A stretch of DNA of 64,000 nt from Holacanthus passer (lineage: Eukaryota; Chordata; Actinopteri; Pomacanthidae): the NCBI GenBank assembly GCA_025331565.1, contig JAFREQ010000041.1, forward strand, positions 930,001 to 994,000, read 5' to 3'. A model generated the notes under the pieces. It did no database searches. It was not told the DNA's origin and saw nothing but the letters and a program-made list of their open reading frames with translations. Position 1 is the stretch's first letter. The number at the start of each line of letters is the position of its first letter. Below are positions 46,004 to 56,700 of the stretch, in pieces. Position numbers and translations under genes: made by a program.

Positions 46004-47841
46004 AAGTAATGTAATCACATATAGAGTGGGATATTTGCCTTGTCAGAATAATATTGTTATCATTCTATAAATATAGTAATATGGTAACTCACAACTTCGA
46101 TACTAGCCCCTTATCTGTGCTGCCTTCATCCAGGTAAGTATTTTCAGTATAGTGGTGGGATTTTTTGCGCTGGATCAGAGCTGGTCTCTTTGGGGCGCTA
46201 GGTGATTTTTTGCAGGGGTAACACCCTCCAACACCTAAATGAAAATATAAACCAAAATTAAAATACCCTGAATTATCTTTTAAGCCAGATTCAATAAAAT
46301 TTGGAGAACAGAAAAGTCAATCAAGTATATATTTGGATCAATTATATGTTAGTGATAAGACATGAAATGATGATTGATGAAATACAATATTTTCTTTATC
46401 AATAGATGGAAGCTAGAAGCAAGGATAAAAACAACCATTGCACAGCTGCATGATAACACACAGTGAGGCTAACCATTACATGCATGCAGACATCCGAGGT
46501 CACCAGTTGAACCTGTTATTGAATTTTCTCCTGTGACACCTTTGCACCAACATAAATGAGATTCCTTTAATCGAACAATTACCTTCTCTGCATGGGTCCA
46601 TTAATATATCATCATGGTATTTTGAGGTAAATGTCCTGCTGTGGCTTATTAAAACCTCTATTACCTGCTTCACTGTGCGCTACAGAGGGCTGAGCAGCCA
46701 TCTGTGGCCTGCCCGCTCTGCTCTCTGCTTTCTGCTGGTAATCTGGACCGAAGCGGCTACAGAGAGGGATTAGTAAACAGGGAAAAGAGAGGGAATGGGG
46801 CAAGAGGGAGGAGTGAGCTGCTAATACTCACCGGTGTGAGGTGCCTGTAGTGCAGAGTCTGCTTTCTGAGGCCTAGTGACATTATCAAATGGATTGACAT
46901 TTCAAATATTTGCAGTGCTCAGCGGGTCCAAATGTGGTATAAGTGAACCATGGGCCTCCTCCTCACCGCCCAGCAAGCCATGCATGGCCGTTTCATCACA
47001 AGCACAGAAATGAGATCCAACAGCCTCGGCTTCCCAGACCTTTACAGTGCAGACAATGCAATCTGAAGAGCAGGTACTTTCCTCTAAACAGGCCATTGAC
47101 TCGCACCGACTGCAATAGCTTAAGTGCAAGAGGTGCATTTTGAAGCACTGCCGCTGAATGATTAATTTAGGTCAGAGTGCTAAAGCGGCGTGTACACTAT
47201 CTCCTTTTAGCTACAGCAGATATTCCTCGTGTGCGCCCGAAAGTCTGCGCCCTCTTTAAGGTGACAACGTAGCATTAATCCACACAACCTCGGAGTGATG
47301 CTGCAGTAATGACAGCAAAGCCTGTGGTGTGTTTCCCATCTTGACGCTTGCACCAAAGCTAAAAAAAAAAAAAACGCTGTCAGAACCACCTTAGAAAATG
47401 TGAGTGCTGTGAAACTAATCTTGCCAAAACAGATTAAGCACCATGAGTGAATATGTCCCAGTTCACCCGCATAAAAAGACATCTTGGCATTGGTGAAGAT
47501 ATTAAAAGAAAGCGAAAATCCAGATAAGAGTAAGACAACCGACTTGACTCGCTTGTGTACCACTCAAACAGAACACAGGCGCGTCACTGATTGAGGCGTC
47601 CAAAAGGAAGATGTTTTTGTTCTAAAGTTAGCTCAATGCCGCGTCTGTTGTCAGATAATATGAGAATAAAACAGCGCTCGTGGCCGTGGCTGCTGTCACT
47701 CTGATGAGGTTCACGTGCTGTTTTCATTCGGTTACTTCGCTTTTTAATTTGTCTCTGAGGCTCTCGCATGAGAACATTTAACAGACCATGTAGCAATGGT
47801 TCTGTACTCTATATTTGCTCAGTTACTTTACTTTTGTACAG
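46004..47841. other. Non-coding stretch; no gene seen
   Basis: A strong donor-like TCATCCAG|GTAAGTATT at 46134/46135 has only a short open frame before it (from ATG at about 46081). Without an identifiable partner exon I do not call it. Frames at 46902-47796 look random. Confidence 0.45.
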
Positions 47842-47903
47842 GATGGAAAAGATCATTTTTAACCTCAGTAAGAAGTGCTGCTGCTACTTCACCTGTCAAC
47901 CAG
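47842..47903 (+). other. Candidate 62-base internal exon
   Basis: A textbook acceptor (pyrimidine run ending CTTTACTTTTGTACAG at 47841) and a good donor (CAACCAG|GTATGT) enclose 62 bases. Two of three phases are open; one starts with ATG and reads MEKIIFNLSKKCCCYFTC. I recognise neither reading. With two random good sites 60 bases apart expected now and then in 64 kb, this is a weak call. Confidence 0.2.
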
Positions 47904-48066
47904 GTATGTCAAAACTTTAAAGCACTTTATTCACCGAAACATGTCAGCACATGGCCTTCATCAGGGTTTAAAGGATAGGTTTGAGGTTTTTCAAGATTAT
48001 TGAAATGCAATGCTCAGATGTGGACACTGAGAGACTTATTGGTCGCTCTATTGGTTCCTCTGCCCC
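47904..48066 (+). repeat. Probable dispersed repeat
   Basis: ACCGAAACATGTCAGCACAT, GGCCTTCATCAGGG, TTTAAAGGATAGGTTTGAGG, TTGAAATGCAATGCTCAG and CTCTGCCCCCTACATGG form a familiar percomorph spacer unit. Boundaries unclear. Confidence 0.45.
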
Positions 48067-48315
48067 CTACATGGTAAATGGATTGCATTTATATAGCGCT
48101 TTTCTAGTCTGATTGGACCACTCAAAGAGCTCTCACAATGCAAGCCAGCATTCACCCATTCACACACATTCATACATCGATGAAACAGCCATTAGGAGTA
48201 AATTGGGGTTCAGTATCTTCATCAAGGACACTTTGACACGCAGACTGCAGGGGTCAGGGATCGAACCACTGACCTTCTGATTGGACAACCGCTCTACATT
48301 CCTGGCATTGAAGTG
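48067..48315 (-). mobile_element. tRNA-derived SINE, minus strand
   Basis: On the minus strand it starts with a tRNA-like head: TGTAGAGCGGTTGTCCAATC in the A-box region and GTCAGTGGTTCGATCCC as B box (GGTTCGATCC). The body TGTCCTTGATGAAGATACTG, AACCCCAATTTACTCC, GTGAATGGGTGAATGCTGG follows, and the tail is CTATATAAATGCAATCCATT-TACC. This is a very common percomorph SINE. The A box is damaged. No clear target duplication was found. Confidence 0.8.
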
Positions 48316-49115
48316 ATATTCTTCATAGTGGGACAGGGTGGATGGCAAAGTTGCTTGCTGTGCATAATTAGTGGCTAATTAGACAGACCTGTCCCCACAT
48401 TTGCGACCTGAGTTGTGACCGTCCAATATTCACACATCTTTATTTATACAAATCAAACTGGTGTGACCAGTAGCTTTTAGTGGCTAATGTTAAAAAGATG
48501 TTGCTTAGATATTGCTGTGTTATTGATTCAATTCACTGACTTTATTACTTAATTTCTCTTCTCCATTTGTGCCATCATTACTCCACGTTATAGCATTTAC
48601 CATCATCCCGTAATCATCCCAGTTTGGCTAAAGATACTTGGTTTAAAGCTGCAATTGATTTGTATTTATTAATGTATTTATTTTGCCTCTTGAAAGCATC
48701 CAGCAATCTGTACACACAACATGGACATATTATGACCTTCTGAAGTTGTAATGGCACAGAGTTACCACTTTATACATCCAGCAGATAAGGAGCAAGGTTC
48801 ATTTGGAGTCGTGGTTCTGTCTGTGAATCTAAGTCCAATATTCATTCTCTCTCTTTGCTCTGTTCCTGGTCTAAAAAGAAAACTATCTGGTTCTTTGGCT
48901 GCTAAATTATCCATGTTCCCTTTGCAGTGTGCTGCTGAGCAGGTAGTGTACATTCATTTCATCAGAGCTTTTTTTGGTAAAACAGCTCTGCAGATGAAAA
49001 TGAGGCTGACAAGAGAGGGGAGAGAGAACTAAAAGATTAAAATTGTATTGCGTAAAACCAAAACGATGAGCTGAAAGAGGCTAAAATGCCTTTCAGAGCT
49101 GAAGGGAACTGAAGT
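48316..49115. other. Non-coding stretch; no gene seen
   Basis: Short frames only. The 93-codon frame at 48751-49032 has no domain. Confidence 0.5.
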
Positions 49116-49212
49116 CGAGTGATAATTCTCTGCGTGTTTGTCACTACTAACTTTCCCATTATACAGTCATTTGATCCATTGTTAATATAAAATATTGATC
49201 TGTGCAGCTTTA
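49116..49212 (+). repeat. Short dispersed module, copy 3 of three
   Basis: AGTGATAATTCTCTGCGTGT, CAGTCATTTGATCCATTGTT, AATATAAAATATTGATC and TGTGCAGCTTTAAA match copies at 9035-9147 and 14040-14128 in the same order and orientation. Confidence 0.6.
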
Positions 49213-49799
49213 AATAATTGTTCCAATTGCATAATCTGGCTAAGTTATTAAAAGGTTACTCATGTTGATACATAACACAATATGAAAATGTACAGTATAT
49301 AAATTCTGCACAGTAATTGAGGCTCTCGCCACAGAGCAGCTCATCATGGCAAAGAGATCAAACACACACTCCCGCTGCGTGCTGATTAATTCCCTATTAA
49401 TCTGAGTAAAGACGGGCTATTTTGCCAGCCATGAGAGGTTTTCATCCTTTCTCGCCTCCACCTTTTGCCTTGCCTTGGCCTTGTGGTTGATTTAATGTAA
49501 CCTGCAACAGCCACTGGGGTGCACACCGGAGAAGAGAGGGAGGTGGAAGTGAAACAGAGAGAGAGAAAGCGTGTGTGAGTGAAACTAAGCAAAACAGCAC
49601 CTAGTCATCAGGACAGTGACTCACACACTCACATTATTACATTATGTTCCAATGAATAAATCAAGACATAGCCTGGTCCAAAAACAATAGAGTGCAAAGA
49701 AATTCCTCTATATTCGTCCTTCGCATCAGCCTCCATTCCTACTGCTGCTCTGTGAGAAGGAGTCTTCCACAATTAATGCAATAATGTGAAATTAAACAC
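49213..49799. other. Non-coding stretch; nothing recognised
   Basis: No repeat or exon recognised; GAGAGAGAAAG-type simple sequence at about 49555-49570. Confidence 0.5.
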
Positions 49800-50330
49800 C
49801 TTTACCCTGAGTGCTCATCTTTGACTAATGCATAAATTGGCATTTTGGTGCTGAATGAGACCCGGAGGTGCAATGGCTTGGATGGGGTTGATGATAGAGA
49901 TTAGTCTTAACAGCAGGCAGGCATGGTCGGATCAGGCCTGGTCAAGGAGAAGCTCATTGTGAAATGCCGCCTCTGGTTTTCAAATGTCCTGCATTGTACA
50001 TTTAAATGCTCCTAATGAGGATCCTTAAAGAGTGAGACGGCATTATCTCCTCCCTCAGAGGCGACGCTGTCTCATTGTTCACATCGCCTGGCACGAGAGA
50101 AATCCATCAAATCTGTCGGCCCCAGGCTGTGGTATACAATTAAAATACTTCAAGACTCTGTGTGTGATTTATTCAGGAAATAAATGAGCCGTGCAGAGCA
50201 ACACCTGAAAACAATTACAGCCAAGGCTCAGAGCATAGTGATAGTGATATCTGTGCGGTGGCAAGGTGGTGCTCCACAATTCACCCCGGAGCATTCTTTC
50301 TTTTATTAATTTCCCCCTTTATTTTGCTAC
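49800..50330. promoter_or_regulatory. Candidate conserved non-coding element (large)
   Basis: Contains CTTTGACTAATGCATAAATT (TCF-like core and POU-like ATGCATAAAT), AATGCCGCCTCTGG, ATTTAAATGCTCCTAATGAG, CATCAAATCTGTCGGCC, AACAATTACAGCC and CTTTTATTAATTTCC. There is no repeat signature and no long frame, and the sequence complexity is even over 500 bases. It has the texture of a vertebrate conserved element; this is a visual judgement only. Confidence 0.3.
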
Positions 50331-50940
50331 TTCTGGGTCTTATGAAACATAATTAATACATCACAGAAGGCTGCAAACTGCAAGGAAGTTGAGATGGTAT
50401 AAGTCGACACGGATGCATGAATATTACTTTTGACAACTGCTCAGAACAAAATGAGCTGCAGCAGAAATGGACATACAGCAACGCAACAAGTCTAAAGCTG
50501 TGCTCTAATCCCATAACACATACTGACTGTACACTGTGTGTACTCCATACTAATATTTACAGTATATGTGGCAGTTAGGATGCAATAAATCAATGTCCCA
50601 ATGCCATTTTTTAAATAACAGAAAATGATGCACATGTATGTTGGGTGTCAACTAGGTGTGACTTTAGAGATTAATTAAATTTAAGGAATAAATGTCCCTA
50701 TCCCCTGTAATTAATTACAATTTTTTTCAGCTGTGAGCAGTAGCTCCATTTTCTCAAAGCATTATGGGACAATGGTGTCTATTCACTGCACATGAAAATC
50801 ATGTTTTTTAGTACGATTGTCTTAGTTGCACTTATTTTTAACATTTTTTCACAGCGGTGTTTTGATCTTAAGTCAAATAGATTGTTCAGCCCTTTGAGGC
50901 AAAGTTTGGCCAAATTTGAGCTTTATAAATAAAATTTGCT
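50331..50940. other. Non-coding stretch; nothing recognised
   Basis: AT-rich, no feature recognised. Confidence 0.5.
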
Positions 50941-51245
50941 TGACTTGACTATGAACATGTTAACATGCTCACAATGACGCACAAATAATTGTTCACATAC
51001 CAATGTTGAGCAGGTATGATGCTAACGTTCAACATTTTAGTTTAGGTGTTCACAAGCCAACAAATTGGAGTTTGAGTCTGAGATGAAACAGCAGGGGATC
51101 ACCAAAGTGATGACTATTCATCCTGAGGGGAACATGAATGTCTGAACCAAATTTCATGGCAATCCATTGAAAAGTTGTTATTAGTGCACTGCATAGTGCA
51201 AAATGAAAAGTCAGATAGTCAGTAGTTTGGTGGTGGAACGATTGA
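50941..51245 (+). repeat. Percomorph dispersed repeat, second copy
   Basis: AACATGTTAACATGCTCACA, GAGCAGGTATGATGCTAACG, CAGCAGGGGATCACCAAAGT, TTCATCCTGAGGGGAACATG and GTCTGAACCAAATTTCATGG are hallmarks of the same unit found at 45755-46003. The 142-codon minus-strand frame over this region is a shadow of the repeat. Confidence 0.75.
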
Positions 51246-54200
51246 GTAACTAACATGCTGATAGTGTGGTGAATCCATTTCACACAACACAACATGCAGC
51301 AAATCAGTTTGCTTTCTGCCTTAAATACCTTATGTTTTAAATATAAAATTTTCTTCAGTACTAAGTAAAATTTAGTCACTAGAATTATTTGCAAAGTCCA
51401 TTTTTGTTTCATTATATTGAATCCTGGCAAAATAAAATATCCTTTACCAATACATATGCAAGACGACAGATAGTGCATGTAAACGCAGTGGGGTCAGCAG
51501 AGGTCTGTGGTGGAGCTAGCACAGTCTCTTACCTGACACTGTCCACCTGCTGTGGTCCATAATGCTGTGTGCCTACATCCTCTGCAGCGTGAGTGAACAC
51601 AGCTGGCAGGCATGCTTCAACACATAATAGTTCTCAATAAAACAGCTCATGATTGTGTCTTTGCCCTCTTGTGACTATCCTTTCTGTGTTTTCTTGTAAG
51701 TGAGAGTGAAAGATTTGTCATGTTATAATGAAGATGAAGATTTTATAAATTGTAACCACTGGATTTATGAACAGTTAATCAATCATTGAATTGCTTTACA
51801 GATTAGTTTTAAGAACAACTTTTGAACAACTCATAAGTGGTCCGTGTAGACTTATTGTTATTTAGACCTTTCAATGTAAGACTTTTCAATTTTTTCCATT
51901 TTGTATAAGCAGATCAAGATCTCACAGGAGAAGAAATATTTTCTGTTTATAACCAGATACATTTTGTTTCATTTTCTTTTTTTAGCATTTTCTCAAACAG
52001 ATGCAATGGCATTGTAATGTGCCAGATAAAGGTGAAAAGTGACAGCAGGATGATGCACAACAGGAAAGGTTTTTTTTTTTTTTTTTTGAATGAAATGATC
52101 TTTTCAACTTTAAGACAACAACTTGGGGGAATAGTTTGAAATTTGGGGAAACACTGATTTGATGTCTTGAGAAGACACTAACATACTAATATAACTCTGA
52201 GCTGCCTTAGTGCTCACAACTGGATTCGTGTCAAAATAATATTGTAAAACCTTAAAAGATCCACTTACTGGATTTTTTTCATAGCTTTTAGCCACATCTC
52301 ATGGTCTTCATCAGTGGGTGGAGTTTTCTCAGTTTTTCTCAAACTACTATTTACAACATCACAAATGAACATTTAAGCTGAATTGATTTGGCGAAATTAT
52401 TAATTTCCTCTCCATACATCAAGCCTTTAAATGACTAGAAGAGGCAAACATTAATAATTCAGCCCATGAGCCTCACGCTGATCTGTGTCACCCAGTCGTA
52501 CAGTAAATTTGGGCTGAGATCTTGGGAGTGTGGCGGCAGCAGGCATGGCAGTGGCACTTGTGTAATCACAGTGGGTCCAGCGGGCAAATCGTCAGACACC
52601 CATTTGTTAGCTTGACTCAGCAGCCAGTTGGACAGGAAGCTGGCAGATTGGCCGGTTGATCTGGGGGTAAGCGATGAGGCGGTCGAAGAAAAAGTAGGAG
52701 AGTGTCTCCTCTGTGATTAAAGACTGGAGCTCCTGACATGCATGATAGCCCTGTGACTCCTGTGACCCCGGCCCAGGAGAGATAAAGTGATGGCTCTCCT
52801 TCTGCTTCTCTGCTGCGTCCTCGGCTGCAGCTGTAATTCACCGGCCTCTGGTGAAAGCTTTTAACAACTCCCCCTGCAGCCTCTGCACCCCATCCCAGCT
52901 GCATCAGTCACCGGGCTGGAGAGGTGTGCAGGATGCAATATGAAAAGAAAAAGGAGGAAGAAAAGAAGCAGAGGTTTTGTATTGATTACAGTAGGTAGAC
53001 CTGCAGTGAAGAGAATATAGATACAAGGCTCTACTCAGACAGCATTGCTGATGAAATGGATTACTTACAGCAGTGAGATGATAAAAGAACAAAAAAAAAT
53101 TAAGCATGCTCACAAATGATTTTGTATCATTTGTTGGACTTGTACAGGAAAGGTTTATACCTCTAAATCAATTGCACTGGAGGGCTTACTGTAATGCCTC
53201 ATCCATATCTGCCACAGCTTGTCATTAATTCAGATGCATTTGAGGAAATTAATTGCACTGTAAATGTTGATCAACACAAACAGCCATTGTCTCAGTGAGC
53301 CATTTATCATCTATTCCTCTGCTGCCCAGTCCAGTAATCAGGCCAACGCATCATCACCGCCCTGCAACGAGACTGAGGAGCTGACTCCCTGCAGTCTGCT
53401 ATACGATACCGCATGTATATGATGTCACGTAGCATATGATATGTAAGTAATGTGGCAGGATACAAGATATGTACTGGTATATGAGGTATGATATAGCTGG
53501 GAAAACCCCTGGGACATTTTGGACGAGACATAATTGCTGCCTTGATGATCTTCACTTTTTTCCAGTCCAGGAAGTGTGATTCTCCAAGGGAGAACGCTGT
53601 GGTGATGGTCATCAAGAAATAGTTCCAACCAAAAACCCACCCTAAAACCACACACTGTCATTTTAGCATTTCTAACCCTTAATCACTCAGTAGCGTAAAA
53701 ACAACCGCAAAAATTGGTATCTTGCTTTAAAATTAGACAGACGAAATCAGTACAGAACATCCTGTTCTGGCAGTGAACATCATATACATATATCCTCATT
53801 ACATTTATAAAAAATGCAATACAGAACAGTTTTCTGCAAAAAAAAAATGTCCAAAAAATGATCATTTTCAGGAGACAGGGCTGGGACATGACATTCTTTG
53901 CTCATGGATGAAACTCGACATAGCTTGTGATCCTTGAACGAACAGAAGTACAGTTATGTTGGTGAATGCTGGGTTTGTACTGAACATCACACACACGTTT
54001 CATATTGTTAACAGACGAGCAAACAGCTGTCTGTTCGCACATCCAGCAGACTCAGATCAACATTCATTGATTCATTTATTCATTTTCTGGTCACTTAGTC
54101 TCCTTCTTCTCTCCTTTTGGTCTCTGCCAACTCCTGAGAAAAATCTCTTTCGCTGCTAAATACTCCGCTATGTTCATCTCCTGTCTGCTGGACAGCTAGT

Positions 54201-54535
54201 GGAGGTTTATCAGGGCTTTTGCAGCACAGTCAGCTGCCTGCTACTGCTGGAAATATGAGTGATGAGAGCAGTGAAAGTGAAGTAAAACAGTAATGACAAG
54301 CAGCCTGTTGTTGTGGAAAACCACAATGACCTGGTCTCATATCAGTTTCATGTCAAACGTGCAAACACTTACATTTTATGCTATAGATAACAAAGAATTA
54401 TGAGCATTAGTTAAAGTATTATATATCCTACAGACTAGATCAAAACCTAATTCATTTTCTTGATATGCATGTCACGCTTGAAGTTTTTTTGCCCATGTCT
54501 CAGTAGGATTGAAGATCTCCTCCTCCATTCTTTTC
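51246..54535. other. Long non-coding stretch; no gene seen
   Basis: Poly-T of about 18 at 52070-52087. A GC-richer patch 52500-52900 gives a 95-codon minus-strand frame with no known domain. Palindrome-like ATATGATATG/ATATGAGG strings occur at 53410-53500. No repeat family recognised. Confidence 0.45.
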
Positions 54536-54537
54536 TA

Positions 54538-55048
54538 AAACCCCGATTCCAAAAAAGTTGGGACGCGGTGTAAAACATAAATAAAACAGAACATGATAAT
54601 TTGCTGATCCTTTTTAGACATATACTCACAGAAAACAGTACAAAGACAATATATTTAATGTTTGACCTCATCAACTTCATTGATATATAATATATAAAAT
54701 ATAAAATATATGCTTATTCTGAATTTGATGGCAGCAACATGTTTCAAACAAGTTGGGACAGGAGCAACAAAAGACTGTGAAAGTTGTGGACTGATCCAAA
54801 AACACCTGTTTGGATCATTCCACAGGTAAACAGGTTCATTGGTAACAGGTGATAGCATCATGATTGGGTATGAAAGGTTCATCCTGGAAAGACTCAGTCG
54901 TTCACAAGAGAGGATGGAGAGAGGTTCAACACTTTGTGAACACATGACTGTATAAAGGAGATTAATACATGGGCTCAGGAACCAATGATTGCATTCTGTT
55001 TTTCTTTATGTTTTAAACTGCATCCCAAGTTTTTTGGAATCAGGGTTG
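54538..55048 (+). mobile_element. 511-bp internally deleted Tc1-type element
   Basis: The ends are AAACCCCGATTCCAAAAAAG and the complement of CAACCCTGATTCCAAAAAAC, flanked by TA at 54536-54537 and 55049-55050. Inverted repeats are roughly 60 bp with about ten mismatches. Inside are two scraps of a transposase gene. The first is around an ATG at 54914 (MERGSTLCEH, fitting the usual start). Directly after it comes TATAAAGGAGATTAATACATG and GGGCTCAGGAACC, from a point well further along the gene. So the coding region was removed in at least two pieces, leaving a non-autonomous element of MITE size. The parent family is very common in fish. Confidence 0.85.
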
Positions 55049-55050
55049 TA

Positions 55051-56274
55051 CAGTGACTTTTTCCTTGTCCTAACTTTTATCTCTTGTCACTGCCAGATTG
55101 TCAGGTCAGCAAATTTGGGTGTCTGAATTCAATTTAGATTAACTTTGGCTGCAAAATCTGGCATAAAATCAGGGCAGCTCTGGCTCTGGCAGCTGCTCAG
55201 GGAACACAGCTCTGCTCTCCATTGAAAAATAATGGCCTTGCTGTGTACAATGTTGCACTTGCACAGTTGCTGTGAAAGCAGAGGCAGACCAAAAGCTGGC
55301 ACATTTAAGTGCAGTGTGTTCATGGAGATTTCTTTTCTGCTACGTTTGCACCAGAGCTGGTTGGTCAGTCAAACTATTCATTTTAAGATATCACTTGACC
55401 GAGAATATTGTCCTGTGAATTGCTGCGGTGAACAAAGTTACTACTTTCACTTCCATTTCGATGGGGTTTCAGAAAAAATGCCCCTGGGCAATGTAATGAT
55501 ACCTGTGCTTGCAGCAATAGGCCCAAAGTATTTGTTTGTGTTTATGACATTTGCACCTGTCAAGAAGACTGATTTTAGTACACTGGAGAACAAAGTATAG
55601 AGACATTTAAATGCATGAAAAAGAAGTTAACTCTTGTAAACTAAATTAAGTAAGGGCAGCTGAAAGCTTCCCGCAGTCGATGTATGAGCCCTGTACCTCA
55701 GCGGAATACTTATGGCTGTAATCTTGCTGGCAATCCAAGAGGAACATCGAGATGATGGAATAATGTTTTATATTTCGGAGAGAGGAACAGACAGGTCTGC
55801 ATATGCTGACAAGTAGAATGTATGAAGAGTACATTAAAGGAGAGTGAGAGCGGAATACAGAGGAAGCTGAAGCTTTAGGATCAGTTCTCTCTCCACAGTC
55901 CTACCAAGGCCCATAATTCCCCTGGAAATCAAGGCCGGGGCTCGTGGAAATGGATCATCACTTTTGTTTGCTCATTAGACAGAGGGGAATTCAGCACAAT
56001 GTTAACAACCCCATCACCTTGCTCCTGTGTTTTTTCAAGACTTGTTTATGCAGGAAACATTTATTTTGGGGGGCAGAGCGAGGGGCCGATGATCCATCAT
56101 GGGCTGCAGTTAATAAAATTACAGCTCACACTAGCTCGTACATCCCCTTGATTCATCACCTGCTGCCAGCAGCTTCCTGCCACACCCTATCAGTCTTAGC
56201 TACTGAAAACCTCCAGTCTGAGAGAGACTTTGGGGAAATCAAAGGCAAAAAAAACTAATGGGATTTTGATTAGC
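55051..56274. other. Non-coding stretch; no gene seen
   Basis: A 122-codon plus-strand frame (55232-55600) has no domain or splice support. The part 55660-56260 has even complexity and may hold conserved non-coding DNA, but no motif cluster stands out. Confidence 0.45.
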
Positions 56275-56700
56275 AAACGCTTTGCAGTGGCGACGCTTCC
56301 CCGCGATGTGTGACAGTTGTAAATGAGCTGCCAGCTCCTGCCCGAGGCAACGGGCGGATGTGGGAGCAACTGACCAGGAGGGCCGAGCCGGCTTGGCTGG
56401 TGCTCAGTGCCGCCATCGCGGGCGGATGGGGGGAAGGTGGGCGAGGAGCTGCGAGCAGACGGAGGCAGCTGCTGCAGCCTAGGGGTGACCTACAGGAGGG
56501 AGCAGCACATCTGTAACAGCTGACAGGCCAATAAGGGCCCGACGTCCCATTATCATCAGCAGCAGGACGCATCGCGGCAGGATGTCTGCACAGAATCGCA
56601 CTCAGCCTGAATTGAGTTTTATCTGCTGTAAGCAGCAGGGCAACTGCCATGCAGCTGGCAATTATTTCACCTACCGCTCCTCTCAAAACTTCCTTTTACT
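56275..56700. promoter_or_regulatory. CpG-rich block, possible second island or conserved element
   Basis: CpGs are dense from GTGGCGACGCTTCCCCGCGA to GACGCATCGCGGCAGG (about 56288-56582). Beyond that the sequence is AT-richer with AACTGCCATGCAGCTGGCAA, a near-palindrome around an E-box (CAGCTG). The 138-codon minus-strand and 68-codon plus-strand frames follow from GC content. It could be a promoter of an unannotated transcript or a GC-rich enhancer. Confidence 0.35.

Noticed and set aside
46081..46140. Exon ending at the strong donor CAG|GTAAGTATT
   Set aside because: No good acceptor or known peptide upstream; isolated donors of this strength occur by chance in 64 kb.
48245..48310. tRNA gene on the minus strand suggested by GGTTCGATCCC
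   Set aside because: It is the tRNA-like head of a SINE; the A-box half is damaged and no acceptor stem closes.
51050..51478. 142-codon minus-strand frame
   Set aside because: Overlaps a known non-coding dispersed repeat; composition is random.
55232..55600. 122-codon plus-strand frame
   Set aside because: No recognisable domain, and its length is within chance for AT-moderate DNA over 64 kb.
56270..56686. 138-codon minus-strand frame
   Set aside because: Explained by high GC; Ala/Pro/Ser-rich without a domain, and a plus-strand frame overlaps it.
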